From Crossaster papposus (lineage: Eukaryota; Echinodermata; Asteroidea; Velatida; Solasteridae), in contig JBAIAA010000885.1 in NCBI GenBank assembly GCA_037893245.1, forward strand, positions 310,001 through 374,000: a stretch of 64,000 bases of DNA. The letters are read 5' to 3'. The notes beneath the pieces were generated by a model. The model saw only the letters and a program-made list of their open reading frames with translations. It did not search any database and was not told the DNA's origin. Position 1 is the stretch's first letter. Each line of letters opens with the position of its first letter. This document shows positions 47,501-58,930 of the stretch, piece after piece. The translations under genes were made by a program, and so were the position numbers.

Positions 47501-50500
47501 ACTTTGTCATGAGTACGAGTACTTTTCCATGAGTACGAGTACTTTGTCATGAGTACGAGTACTTTGTCAAAAGTACGAGTACTTTGTCATGAGTACGAGT
47601 ACTTTGTCAAAAGTACGAGTACTTTGTCATGAGTACGAGTACTTTGCCATGAGTACGAGTACTTTGTCACGAGCACGAGTACTTTGTCATGAGGACGAGT
47701 ACTTTGTCAAGAGTACGAGTACTTTGTCATGAGTACGAGTACTTTGTCATGAGTACGAGTACTTTGTCATGAGTACGAGTACTTTGTCATGAGTACGAGT
47801 ACTTTGTCAAAAGTACGAGTACTTTGTCAAAAGTACGAATACTTTGTCAAGAGTACGAGTACTTTGTCATGAGTACGAGTACTTTGTCAAAAGTACGAAT
47901 ACTTTGTCATGAGTACGAGTACTTTGCCATGAGTACGAGTACTTTGTCAAAAGTACGAGTACTTTGTCATGAGTACGAGTACTTTGTCATGAGCACGAAT
48001 GCGGGTAGGGGTACGGTATGTGTTTATGTATGTACGTGTATACATGTATGTATACATCGTCACCGTTTTCACGAAGGGGCGAATTTCATGAAAAATCGTC
48101 TATTTATCGAAAATATTTTGTTGTGTGAAAACGATTAAATAATGATATTTCTACAACCTGGTGAAGTTATACATCCCAAAAATCATTAAAATCCTAATTA
48201 ACCTAATTAACGAATGGGCGAATTGGTCCGCAAGTGCCCTTTTGCGTTTTCACGAAGAGGCAAATTCGAAATAGCGTTGACTTTAACGTGTTTATGAAGG
48301 GGCGAATTGGTCCTCAAGTGCCCTTTTGCGTTTTCAGGAAGAGGCGAATTGGGCGAATTGGGCGCGTAATGCCTTTTAGCGTTTTCACGAAGAGGCGAAT
48401 TAGGGGCGCAATGGGGAAATGTATACATTCTGACTCTCACAGCCACGGGCGAATTTGCTAATGTATCGTTTTTTCGTTTTCACGAAGAGGCAATTCTATT
48501 AATTGATTAATTCTGCAAAACTAATCACCTATTTTTCTTAACGTTTGCTATATTCAAGAAGATTGGAATCTCTTCTTTCCCATGATACCTTAATCTTGTA
48601 TATTCTATGGATATTTATGTTTGAAACTGCCAAACGAAAAAAGGACGAACTTTACAAGCGATTTTCTCGAAAGTTTGTTCAGACCGTGAAAGGCTCAATT
48701 TGCCTCTTCGTGAAAACGGTGACGACATGTATACATGTATACATGTATGTATGTATGTATGTACGTACGAGTAGATCATCACATAAGTACGAGAGCGAGT
48801 ACCAAAATAAATGTAGGAGTAGTAATTTGAGTAGGATTAGTATAGATACTCAACTTTTACGAAGCAATGATGCATTGATGCTCTAAGGCGGTATAATATC
48901 TTTAATTTGGTCCGTTGTTGTTGAAAGTTCTATGCTCTTACATTGTTTTGGTTACGTTTCAGATTGGTGTGGTTTCTGATCGTAGTGGCCATGTCTACCT
49001 GGCTCATTTATAGTATCGCATCGTCATTCATCAACTATTACAACTACCCCATCACCAGCGCCATCTCAATCAACTACGTGAATAACATCACCTTCCCAGC
49101 TGTAACTCTCTGCAATTTCAACCAAATCCGCCGATCCAAACTGACTCCTGATCAGTTGAAGGCCCTGGGTGATTTGTTTGGACCCAATCCCCCGGATGAC
49201 ATTGATTATACAACATTCGATGACCTCGTTGACTCCGTGTTCACTGAGGACCAATTAGCGGACGTTGCACATCAACTAGATACAATGCTGGTCAACTGCA
49301 CCTGGAAATCTCAGAAATGCACGACTCAGAATTTCACCCGTAAATCCACTGATCATGGCATCTGCTTCACCTTCAATGACCCGAATGATGCCTCCGAGAT
49401 TCTGCAAGTCAGTAATTCTGGGAGAAATAATGGCTTGTTTCTTCGACTGTTTGCTGAGACTGATGAGTATGCATTCGGTGAGAATACTGCGGCTGGATTT
49501 AGGGTATGTAAAAGCACCTGTAGACTTATTGAGATCAATCAGTCATTCTGACAGAGAGTTGATGGCTTCTGATTGGTCGAGACTCGATCAAATAGAGGGC
49601 ATTATTTGTATTAATAATTACCTGGGAGAGTTGATAGCTTCCGATTGGTCGAGACTCGATCACATGGAGGGCATTATTTTGTAGTAATTGACAGGCTTTC
49701 AAGAAGAAGCGAATAAATGCCCCTGAACCAGCATTAATCAATCATCATGTAAGCCAATGATTGACCAAATGCAACAGTCCTACGGTAACTTGTAACAAGC
49801 ACGCGCCAAATCTTGGTACTGCGCGCTATAAATGTACGCGTAGAACGTCTGTATCTATACGCGCGGCATTTTTCAAAATGCGCATGTCGTCTGTTAGGCC
49901 CTGTCACACCAGAACGTTTTAGGCCAACGCGTGAGTAGCGCGTTAAAAATAGTTGATACGCTGGCAAACGCTGAACTTCCACAAAAAAAGTCAAGTGGAA
50001 CCGTGATTTCAGCGTGTCCATAACGCGTTGATAACGGGTTCATAACGTTTGCCAGCGCGTGAATAACGCGTTAGTAACGCGTTCGACGACTGATGAACGA
50101 CTGCCCAGCGCGTGAGTAGCGCGGTCCGTACATTTTTGAACATACCCAGGGGGGGGGGGGGGGCGAAAGGGGTCCCAAAAAAGTGCGCCACCAACGTTGA
50201 AATGTATCTCATTCATTCTTCCAATCTCACGAGTCGAACATCTCATACAGTAAACACGTATAGATCGCTGCCTCGAAGCGCACCATTGAAACACGTACAA
50301 ATTTGCTCCGCGCTCGCTCCCCGAATTCAGTGATTCATATAACGTCCGCAAAGCCAGATTCGTACAGTCCAGGCAGGCGTAAACTTTCGCGATTGAGAAT
50401 TGGCAGAAACCATTTTCAAAAACAAATTCAAAAAAAAAGGTCAAATATCCAGAGGATGTACCGAGGGATTTTTATTTAACTTTCAGGAATGAAAGATCTA

Positions 50501-53500
50501 TTCCTAATTATTACGTTAGTGGAAAAAGATCAGAGGATGAACGATAATTTTTTTCACATTATGTCGATATTTGTAGCCATTTTAGGGGAGACGTTTTGTA
50601 ACGAAATTCCCACCTGGACCCATTCATACACGTTAGCTGCTGCAATAAACCAACAGAAAATTGTCGGTAATATTTGTACGCATTTTATTTAAAACTAAGC
50701 ACCTCAACAATTAAAAATACTCTTTCAATATAAACTATTATGTTTTCAGTGCTGTTAAAGAGAAAATGTTAACAGTATACATGGATTATTTATTTATGTT
50801 TAATGGTCATTACCTTTTTTTTAAATGGAGTGTACCCAAACTGCGATTGCAAAATATTGCGCAACACCCCTTCCGCCCCCCCCCCCCCCTGAACATACCT
50901 AAAACTTTTCAGCGTTTGCCAGCGTGTGACTGCACACGCTGGCGGCGCACAGGAAGGTCGTTACTCACGCGTCGAACGCGCTAGACGATCGTTACTGCCG
51001 ATGTCGTCAAGAAAAGGGCCCTCCGAGACGTGATGAAACGAGCCTATGACGCCGGGCAACGTGCGGTATTCCGGAATGGCCATCTCTACATTCAGGGCCA
51101 AAGGTATACCGGCACAGCTTCTTAAAATATTAACACCCTGTAATATGCCATCCAATCACTCAATTAATCTATACATGTACGTGTATTAGTCAAAAATATA
51201 AGTTGTTGATTGTTTCCGGTCCACGTAAAATTATCCCTCTAAAACCTTATAAATTATTAATACAAGTACGTTTCCCCTGTTCTGTGTGTATTTGTTGCGT
51301 TTTAATTCTATGTCTCTAAGCTACATGTATACCTACCTTTGGGCTTGTTTACAATCACCCTGGCTACGTAAATTGAATTCCACACCTTGCCTCAACGAGT
51401 ATTTTATTGTTCTTTTTCTAAACACGGCTAGATTCATTTGCATATTAAGTACCCCTATTTACTCATTGTTAAAACGTATGTGGCGCTTGGCTGGCTGCAT
51501 ACCTAACCCATATCTTAATAATGGCGCACGTAACTGATAAATGCGGCATATGTTGCAAACTAATTGACAAGTCTGATCGGTACCATTTTTGTGGAACATG
51601 TAAAAACTGCTTTCCTCATATATTACCATTTAATCATCTTTTATCTCAAGATTTTGATCTGGTAATTCTTGAATTTAAAACTAATACTAAAATCGACGCT
51701 GACAGACTTAAAAATATAATATTTAATCCATTCATTTGTAATGAGAAACTTGCTGAAAGTGATGATATTGATCCAGACACGAATTACTATGCCACAAAAT
51801 ATACCACCTCAGATTACCTCTTGTCGGACCAGTTTGTTGAAAAATATGAATCTATTAATCGTCAAAACACTTTTTCATGTTTTCACCAGAATGTTCGAAG
51901 TCTCGCAAAAAGTTTTGACCAAATGATTGATTTCATAAATAATCTAAACTTCCAATTCCATGTGATCGGTTTTAGTGAAACTTTGTTAAATGATCATAGT
52001 CCTGATATGCACATAAAAGACTATACATGCGTCAAGAAAAACCGACAAAATAGGGCAGGTGGTGGTGTTGCACTGTACGTGCTCAATCCATATCACTACT
52101 TTCTCCGTGATGACTTATTACTGAATTGTCCTGAATGTGACACTTTGTTTATTGAAATTCCCTGTCCCGAGGGTAAAAATATTATTGTTGGAATAATTTA
52201 TAAGCCGCCTTGTTTTAATACTAATGAATTTGTTGAAAAGTTTGACACTATCCTGGCAAATATAAACAAGGAAAATAAAATTTCCTTCATCATGGGCGAT
52301 TTTAATATTGATCTACTGAATTACAATAGCCACAATCCAACTCGAAATTTTGTGAATTCTCTTTTTAGCAATTCCTATGTACCTCTGATAGACAGACCAA
52401 CTCGTATAACGTCTACAACAGCTACTTTAATAGACAATATCATATCAAATAATACAGGACTTATAGAAAGCGGAATCCTGTTCAGTGACATTACTGACCA
52501 CTTACCAATTTATCAAATATCTTCCTTTAAAATCAGAGGCATTGATAAACACAATGCACAACGTCCATACTGACCAATTACTGCGGATAAATTGAAAAGG
52601 TTTAAAATCGACTTAAACAACGCAAATTGGAATATTACTTGTACGGATAATCCTAATCTTATTTTTGATAATTTCCACTCGCACTTTCTAAAAATATTTG
52701 AAGATAACTTTCCCTTAAAGAAAACCAAGCCCTCTAAGAAACTCAAATCATGGATGACTGATGGAATATTAAATTCAATTAATCATAAAAATAAACTATA
52801 CAACAAATATTTAAACAATCCAACTAGTAATAATTTTGCCAAATACAAGATTTTCCGTAACAAATTAAATGACATCATAAAGATTACAAAAGCTAATTTT
52901 TATAAAGACAAGTTTGAAAAGGCTAAAAGCAATGTTAAAACAACATGGTGTATAATAAACTCATTGTTGAACAAAAATAATCATAAAAAGTACCCTACTG
53001 AATTCAATATACGTGGAAAGCAAACAACCGACACTCACGATATTTCAAATGGTTTTAATGACTACTTTACGCAAATCGGCCCCTCTCTTAATCGAAATAT
53101 TCCTCAAGCAAATGCTCGTTATGAGAATTACTTGACTAATCCTAATGAAAACTCAATTTTCTTCAATCCTATAACAAAAACAGAAATTCACCAAATAGTT
53201 TCCAGATTTAAAAATAATAAGTCTCCTGGCTTGGATGGTGTCAAACCAGGATTGATCAAATCCGTCATAACCAATATAAGTGTTCCCCTGTGTCACATTT
53301 TTAATATGTCACTATCCAAAGAGATTTTTCCAGATAAATTGAAAATTTCCAAAGTTATTCCCATATTTAAAAAAGAAGACCCTGCTGAGCTTAGTAATTA
53401 TAGACCAATTTCGGTACTATCCTGTTTTTCAAAGATTCTTGAAAAACTTGTGTACAACAGGACAGTAAATTTTTTGGACAAGTATAACCTTATTTCTGAT

Positions 53501-56500
53501 AATCAATACGGTTTTCGATCTAGTTTCTCCACTTCAATGGCACTTATTAATTTAGCTGATAAAGTAGTCAAAACCTTTGAGGAGAATGCCTTTTCAATTG
53601 GTATATTTTTAGACTTATCAAAAGCTTTTGATACTTCAAACCATGATATTCTTCTTGATAAATTAAATCACTATGGTATTCGCGGGGTTGCTCAAGACTG
53701 GTTTGCGAGTTATTTAAATAATCGTCATCAGTATACAAGTTTTAATAATTGCCTGTCTGATTTCAAACGCATCTCATGCGGAGTACCCCAGGGCTCTCTG
53801 TTGGGACCTTTGCTCTTTTTAATTTATATTAATGATATTTCAAAGACATCTAAATTGTTATCCTTTATTCTGTATGCTGATGACACTAGTTTAAAGATCT
53901 TATTTCCCTCTATAACATTGTCAACAATGAACTGATTAGTATATGTGATTGGTTGAAAGATAACCGTTTATCTCTTAACTTATCCAAATGCAATTATATG
54001 ATATTTAGTAACAGGAAAAAACACAATAACTCATCAAACTTAAATGTTTTACTGGATAGCACAACTGTCAATAAGGTAGATAAGTTTAGATTTTTAGGTG
54101 TTATAATTGATGACAAATTGACATGGAAATATCACATCGATGAGATTGTCAGCAAAGTTTCTAAGAGTATTGGAGTTATCAACAGATTAAAGCATATCAT
54201 TCCGTTTGAAGTATTAAATACTCTATATAGTTCACTAATACTTCCTTATTTTTCTTACTGTAATATCGTTTGGGGGAATACATTCCGTACGAATTTAGAT
54301 AAACTTATAAAGTTGCAGAAAAAAGTCGTTCGAATTATTACCAAATCACCATATAGAGCTCACAGTCAACTACTCTTGCGTGAGCTAAAATATTTAAGCA
54401 TAATAAACCTAAACAAATACCAACAATTACTATTTATGTACAAGTATAAAAACAATTTGCTGCCCATTTCCTATTCAAATATGTTTGTACTTAATTGTAA
54501 CTTACATAACTATAACACTCGTATGTCCACTAACTTACATTTCCATATACCGCAACATAGAACATCTGCTTTTCAACACAACATCAAATACTCCGGACCT
54601 AAATTGTGGAATGATTTGCCATTCTCTCTTAGATGTTCAAGGTCATATAATATTTTTAAACGTAAACTTAAATTGTACCTAATGTAATTATACATTTCAT
54701 GTATCCTTGTACAAATGGACTTGGTATGGTAATCACATGTAGCCCAGTATTAGAAGTTTGATTGTTTTCCTATAATTTATGTTGTCCGTTCGTTTGTTTT
54801 TGTTTAATGGCATGCCTAATACAAGCTCTGCTTACAAGGTCTTGCTACCTCTGGCATTTATATCTTGTTATTTAATACTTATATGTGTATCTATGTGAAG
54901 AGGAAATAAATGTGTGATGATTGATTACCAACCCACTACTCACACGCTGGCGACCCGCTGTCGTATTTGTTTACTATAAATCAGTGATGCGTTCCTCACA
55001 CTCTACTCACGCGCTGGCATACGCTATGAACCCGTTATCAACCTGTATGGACACGCTGAAATCACGGTTCCACTTGACTTTTTCTGTGAAAGTTCAGCGA
55101 TTGCCAGCGTATCAACTATTTTTAACGCGCTACTCATGCATTGGCCTAAAACGTTCTGGTGTGGCAGGGCCATAACCAGCGTGTCGCAAGCGTACGCCAG
55201 CGTACGCCAGCGTGTGAGTAGCGGGTTGATAACGATCGTCTAGCGTGTTCGACGCGTGAGTAACGAACCTCCAACGCGCCGCCAGCGTGTGCAGTCACAC
55301 GCTGGCAAACGCTGAAAATTGTAGGTATGTTGAAAAAAAAATGTTTTCCTCAGCGTGTGACAGCGTGTCCCAGCGTGTGAGTAACGCGCTCAGCGTGTTG
55401 CTAACGCTGGCCTAGCGTTGGTCAGCGTTTGCCAGCGTGTTGCCAAAATTACAACACGTTACTCACGCGTTGGCCTAAAATGTTCTGGTGTGACAGGGCC
55501 ATTAACGCTAGCGCGTTGCTATACACGGAGGGCATCAGTAGTCAGCTAGGCTGGTCTCAAAGTATTGGTATTAATAACAACACATATTAAAGAGACAGGG
55601 TACCATGCATAAGCTGAAATATGGCCCAAAAAATGAACATGAACAAAAACCTGGAAATATCGCCGAAAGAAAAGTCATGAAATGTTGAGCATTTCCACAA
55701 TTTTTCTCGTTAAAAAAGGTATTTATTAAAGGAAATAACAGTGCGAGCACCCGGTCATTACTGCGTGATAATGACCGGGTTGGGGATGACCGCTGGTAAT
55801 GAACCTCGCCTTCGGCTCAACCCATTACCAGCGGTCACCCCCCAACCCGGCCAATTATCACGCAGTGATGACCGGGTCCTCGCACTGTTATTCCCTAAGT
55901 AAATGTCGTTTAACTGATCTGTCCGAAGTTTTACAATTGTGGATGCTGAGAAAAGCAAGAAAAACGGCGTTTGTTTTTAACTGGCGTCAGGCGGTAGTTC
56001 CGTTATGTTGTTTTTGTTTTTTTCGCGATCGCCGTTCGGCGATAGTAAATTTCTTTTTATGAAATTCAATTTTTCGAAACAATGACAGGGTATCTAGCGC
56101 AAACATTTTTCTGGATGCCTACAATCATTATTTACCTTCAAATAAGTAAGATATTTCCTAATAATTCGGTAGTAAAACTGTTCAATATCTGCAAATGGTG
56201 TATCCTTTCTTTAAGGAGCTAGTTGAAAGTCAAATAATCATGATACTAGAGTTTTACCTTTGACTTTGTATTCGTTGCAGATATTGCTCCATCCCCAAGG
56301 TCTGATGCCACTTGTCAGGGAATTTGGTATCTCCGTATCTCCAGGTTTCGAGTCGTCCATTGCTGTCAGGAAACAAGTGGTCTGTACCGTGGTCAAACCT
56401 ACATGAACGAAAACCAATAATCACTGCCATTTCTCAACATGATATACAATCAACTTAATAAATGTTGGAAACGAAAGCAATTGTAACCCACTTTTTAGGC

Positions 56501-58445
56501 ACACACTGTGGTAAACATATTTCTTAGTTGCGGGTATAAGCATCTCAAGCAATCACCAGTCAGTCAGTCAGTCAGTCAGTCAGTCAGTCAGTTAGTATAG
56601 TTTGTTACTTCGTATGTAAAGATGCAGCTTCAGAGATCTATACGAGCTTGTTCTACCCTTGCCAAAATACCCAAACCCAGTTAATGAATTAGACCCTCAA
56701 TATTGTTAGCAATGTTTTGATCATGTTTTTTTTTTAGTTTCAAAGTCTTCCAAAGCCTTACAAGTCAAACTGTACGTTGTCCAAGTTGCGGTATTCCACA
56801 ACTTACTCAGTACCGACCTGTAAGTACGAATGCAAGATCAAGTATATCGTGGAACGATGCGGTTGCAGAGACTCAAGATGGCCAGGTAAAATGTATAAAG
56901 TTTTCGGACAAAATAATTTGAAAAGAAATATATATATATATAAATAAAACATGCCAACTGCTTAAACTTCAAAAAGAAAGTTGCATTAGGCTATTCCATG
57001 TTTCCCTTGTCAATATCAAACGGTCAAGTTGATTTTCAAAGTAAACAAAGAGCGGATTTGGGTTCATTATAGTTGCTTGATCGCAGCCTCCTGGGAATTG
57101 TATCTCTAGATTTCCATTGGGGATAATTGTTTCAATATATACGTATGTACATTAATCTGTATTGTTTCTCAATTGTCCTTATAGGTACGGTGCGTTTGTG
57201 CCATCCGCGGGAGCATTTCTCTTGCATATACAAGTTCGAAGGTGATTATTGACATAATTATTTTGTTGGCTTAGTCAAATCATACTATTTCCAATCTACC
57301 ATCATAATATCCCTGTTATTGTCGTTCTCTTATTATTATTATTATTATTATTATTATTCGTGGCTTATTTTTCTATTCTTTCGCCGCCAGAAGCGGAATT
57401 GCAGAATAGTTACATAAAAATGTAAATATTAAATTGACACTAAAATGTATATAACTTAATAACTTGCCATTGTTCCCATTCAAGCTGAATACCAATTGCA
57501 AGAGAAATATCGCGACTGTCATTGTCCCGTGTCGTGCCTTCTGACGACATATGACAGTCGAGTTTCTATTGCTTACTGGCCGTCCAGTCTTTGGTCTGGC
57601 AACAACACAGAATATACCAGGTAATGTATAATAATAGGACTTCCCAATAAGCGATGGCGTTTTTTTATCAGTCGTTGTGTTATGGTAAACATGTTTTAAG
57701 CCTTTTAAATGTTACCATGGTGGTTGTGTCCCTAGACAAGACACTCTACTGCGTTTTCAAAGTCGCATTCATGTATGGTTAAGTGACTATTATTCAAAAC
57801 ATTAAATTCATATGGATTATTTGTTCATCGGTCATTCTTTATATATAGGAAGAACTATCTGGACGTGTACATATTCTACGAAGAACTCATGTATTTGAAT
57901 ATGGAGCAAAAGAGTGCCTACGATTCGTCCGCTTTGCTGAGTAAGTTTGTCAACTCTCAATATTAAACTTTTGTCTCGTGAGTTTGTTCTTGAGAGACGG
58001 TAATTTATAGAAATATTGCTTAGATCAATAACTTCAAGTCCAAATGTAATTTGCAATAAATCCTCTTTTATTCACCCTCTTAGAGTTGTGAAAAGATAGG
58101 TGATTGGTTGGGGTATATCTACAAGACCAGTTTATTTGAATTATGGGTATTAATCGCATATTCAGGACTTATCGTGTAAGTTCCCGTGATAACTTTAACC
58201 CAAAGGGCAAAACAATCTAAGATAAAATAAAAATAAAAACAAACACCCATCGTGAACATATTCCTTTGTTTCAGAGTATTCATATTGGTTATTTGAGTGA
58301 TTTCTTGATTCTATCTTATACAGGCGGCGTGGGAGGTTATATGGGACTTCTGTGCGGTATGAGTCTCATCACCATGGCGGAGTGGGCAGATTTTGTTCTT
58401 AACTCTCTGCTTCATAAATTCAAACCAAGAAAGGTTACATTCTGA
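44565..58445 (+). CDS. Gene C: ASIC-like DEG/ENaC sodium channel, 8 exons: 44565-44824, 48963-49503, 56281-56379, 56738-56885, 57185-57241, 57485-57620, 57849-57940, 58324-58445
   Basis: The joined exons give 484 residues in frame with GT-AG introns in the same phases as A and B. STTFHGIS (His-Gly 72-73), TM1 at about 88-110, 14 extracellular cysteines, G-M-S at 456-458 and TM2 are present. Differences from A/B: exon 2 is one codon longer (DLVDSVF region), exon 6 two codons shorter (WSGNNTEYT), and intron 4 lacks the MITE shared by A and B, so C diverged earlier. Intron 1 (4.1 kb) holds a minisatellite and element T3. Intron 2 (6.8 kb) holds nested P, hAT-like and LINE insertions. A Gypsy LTR lies immediately upstream. 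It may be functional; the stimulus and ion preference are unknown. Confidence 0.89.
44825..46540. other. Intron 1 of gene C, 5' part: no recognised feature
   Basis: AT-rich sequence without coding signal. The phrase ggtgtcccc recurs several times (about 45139, 45530, 45826), and a C-run lies at 45950-45962. I recognise no repeat family. Confidence 0.5.
46541..46783. repeat. Degenerate inverted copies of the 20-bp gagtacgagtactttgtcat unit
   Basis: The units run forward at about 46550-46640 and in reverse (gacaaagtacctgtactcgt) at 46655-46780, so the block is palindromic. It faces the large array at 47249-47998. Confidence 0.75.
46784..46935 (+). mobile_element. LINE 3'-end fragment (same family as 22213-25735)
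   Basis: It encodes NNLPEQLRTLDSLSTF followed by KSELRHVIR and a stop, then matches the 3' untranslated DNA near 22558-22640. It is heavily 5'-truncated, as is usual for LINEs. Confidence 0.8.
47249..47998. repeat. 20-bp minisatellite, about 37 copies
   Basis: The unit is gagtacgagtactttgtcat, with a frequent variant ending gtcaa and beginning aagtacgag. Copies are very regular. The array is in gene C intron 1. Since 20 is not a multiple of 3, its long open frame repeats every 60 bp, which explains the repetitive peptide-like translation without implying a gene. Confidence 0.95.
48058..48724. mobile_element. T3: TIR element with internal cacgaagaggcgaatt repeats
   Basis: The ends cgtcaccgttttcacgaag and its complement cttcgtgaaaacggtgacg form a perfect 19-bp inverted repeat. 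The left half repeats gttttcacgaagaggcgaat several times at irregular spacing of about 40-75 bp. Alternating tgtatacatgta sequence borders both sides. No transposase. Confidence 0.8.
49555..49682. repeat. Imperfect tandem duplication in gene C intron 2
   Basis: Two copies of a roughly 60-bp unit contain gattggtcgagactcgatca and gagggcattatt, separated by an AT-rich spacer. Confidence 0.8.
50147..50891. mobile_element. Non-autonomous hAT-like element with poly-G termini
   Basis: It starts caggggg and continues as a long G run then gcgaaaggggt. It ends accccttccg, a long C run and ctg. An exact 8-bp duplication AACATACC flanks it (50139-50146 and 50892-50899). An 8-bp duplication and CAGGG termini are hAT hallmarks. 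No transposase is recognisable. The interior has an open stretch (50489-50692) bounded by ttcag and ggtaat that I cannot assign. Confidence 0.8.
50996..54928 (+). mobile_element. CR1/Jockey-type LINE, nearly complete, 5'-truncated in ORF1
   Basis: A likely 4-bp duplication ttac (50992-50995, 54925-54928) bounds it. It opens inside an ORF1 end (50997-51125: KRALRDVMKRAYDAGQ, then AVFRNGHLYIQG), followed by about 400 bp and ORF2 (51521-54687). It ends with ggaaataaatgtgtgatga. It is missing from the other P copies, so it inserted into P. Confidence 0.85.
51521..54687 (+). pseudogene. LINE ORF2: endonuclease and reverse transcriptase, two breaks
   Basis: An N-terminal Cys-rich patch (CGICCKL, CGTCKNC) resembles a shortened PHD-like finger. 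The endonuclease follows with FHQNVRSL, SETLL, GGGVALY, GIIYKPP, MGDFNIDLL and TDHLPIY. After a stop codon at 52571-52573 the same frame continues. The RT has SPGLDG, NYRPISVLSC, GIFLDLSKAFDTSNHD, GVPQGSLLGPLLF and YADDTSL. A frameshift near 53895-53935 moves the rest (WLKDNRLSLNLSK, FLGVIIDDKL, WNDLPFSLRC) to another frame. All catalytic motifs are intact, so this copy is young. It has no host function. Confidence 0.88.
55171..55502. mobile_element. P-family MITE, right part
   Basis: It continues ccagcgtgtcgcaagcgtac through caacgcgccgccagcgtgtg and ends gttctggtgtgacagggcca before TTA, as the copy at 12077-12602 does. Confidence 0.75.
55615..56210. mobile_element. Foldback element V, copy 2, in gene C intron 2
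   Basis: The core hairpin is 55737-55890 (aacagtgcgagcacccggtc to its complement ending cgcactgtt) around cgccttcggc. The left flank carries aaaagtcatga and gagcatttccac, the right tatctagcgcaaacat. Flanks match copy 1 at 33121-33620. Confidence 0.75.
56556..56592. repeat. (CAGT)n microsatellite in gene C intron 3
   Basis: There are about nine uninterrupted cagt units, between exons 3 and 4. Confidence 0.95.
57331..57358. repeat. (ATT)n microsatellite in gene C intron 5
   Basis: There are about nine att units between exons 5 and 6. Confidence 0.95.
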
Positions 58446-58617
58446 AGTATGGATTGCAGATACTCGCCGCTAACAACGGATGTTATTGATGGGAAATGCA
58501 AAGTTTTGAGAGATTATTAGTAAACTTAAAAGAATTGAAAAATAAATTTACAGAAGAATGTGACAAATTGGTAAAATTTTTAAAGAAACTGCATTTACTT
58601 ATAATTTTTACTATCAT

Positions 58618-58930
58618 ATTAGATCATCTTAGATAATCTTTTTCGATGTTGGCCTACATAGTGCTATCTTGTTATCGAGTCGGTGGAGGGCGTTAGTCAA
58701 CGCTACATGGCCTGCTTCTCTGAAATCTTTCCTCGCCAATAGAATGTTATTATGTCCTTCGACAAACTTCATTAGCCTTCAACATTTATTATGTGACAAA
58801 TTTGTTTATATTAAAACAAACCTGTATTACTTATGTTCCATTCATTCGACATTCGTTACTACATTTTATCAGCATCCAACCTTTGGTTATGCATCCCTAG
58901 ATTCAAAGCTACGTTTAGTAAAACAATTAC
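58618..58930 (+). repeat. Repeat R, copy 4, downstream of gene C
   Basis: The words gatcatcttagataatc, ggagggcgtt, cattcattcgacattcgtt and ttatcagcatccaacc place it with the R copies near A and B. It is the most diverged copy and begins 173 bp after the stop codon, so R probably belonged to the ancestral gene-3' region. Confidence 0.6.

Larger units (their letters stand above)
49893..55170. mobile_element. P-family MITE split by a hAT-like element and a LINE
   Basis: P pieces lie at 49893-50146, 50892-50995 and 54929-55170. The left piece starts after TTA with ggccctgtcacaccagaac. The pieces carry cacgctggc and acgcgttgg words. The first gap is filled by the hAT-like element 50147-50891, with an 8-bp target duplication inside P sequence. 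The second is filled by the LINE 50996-54928, where P reads gatcgttac / ttaccaaccc. Compare the uninterrupted P sequence at 12077-12602. Confidence 0.75.

Noticed and set aside
47329-48138. Long open frames encoding a repetitive Ser-Thr/Glu-Tyr-Glu-Tyr peptide
   Set aside because: They are the 20-bp minisatellite read as codons; a 60-bp period without a stop is enough to produce them and no flanking exon signals exist.
50040-50444. Open frame spanning the P/hAT boundary on the minus strand
   Set aside because: It crosses the insertion junction and the poly-G tract, so it cannot be a natural gene; no domain.
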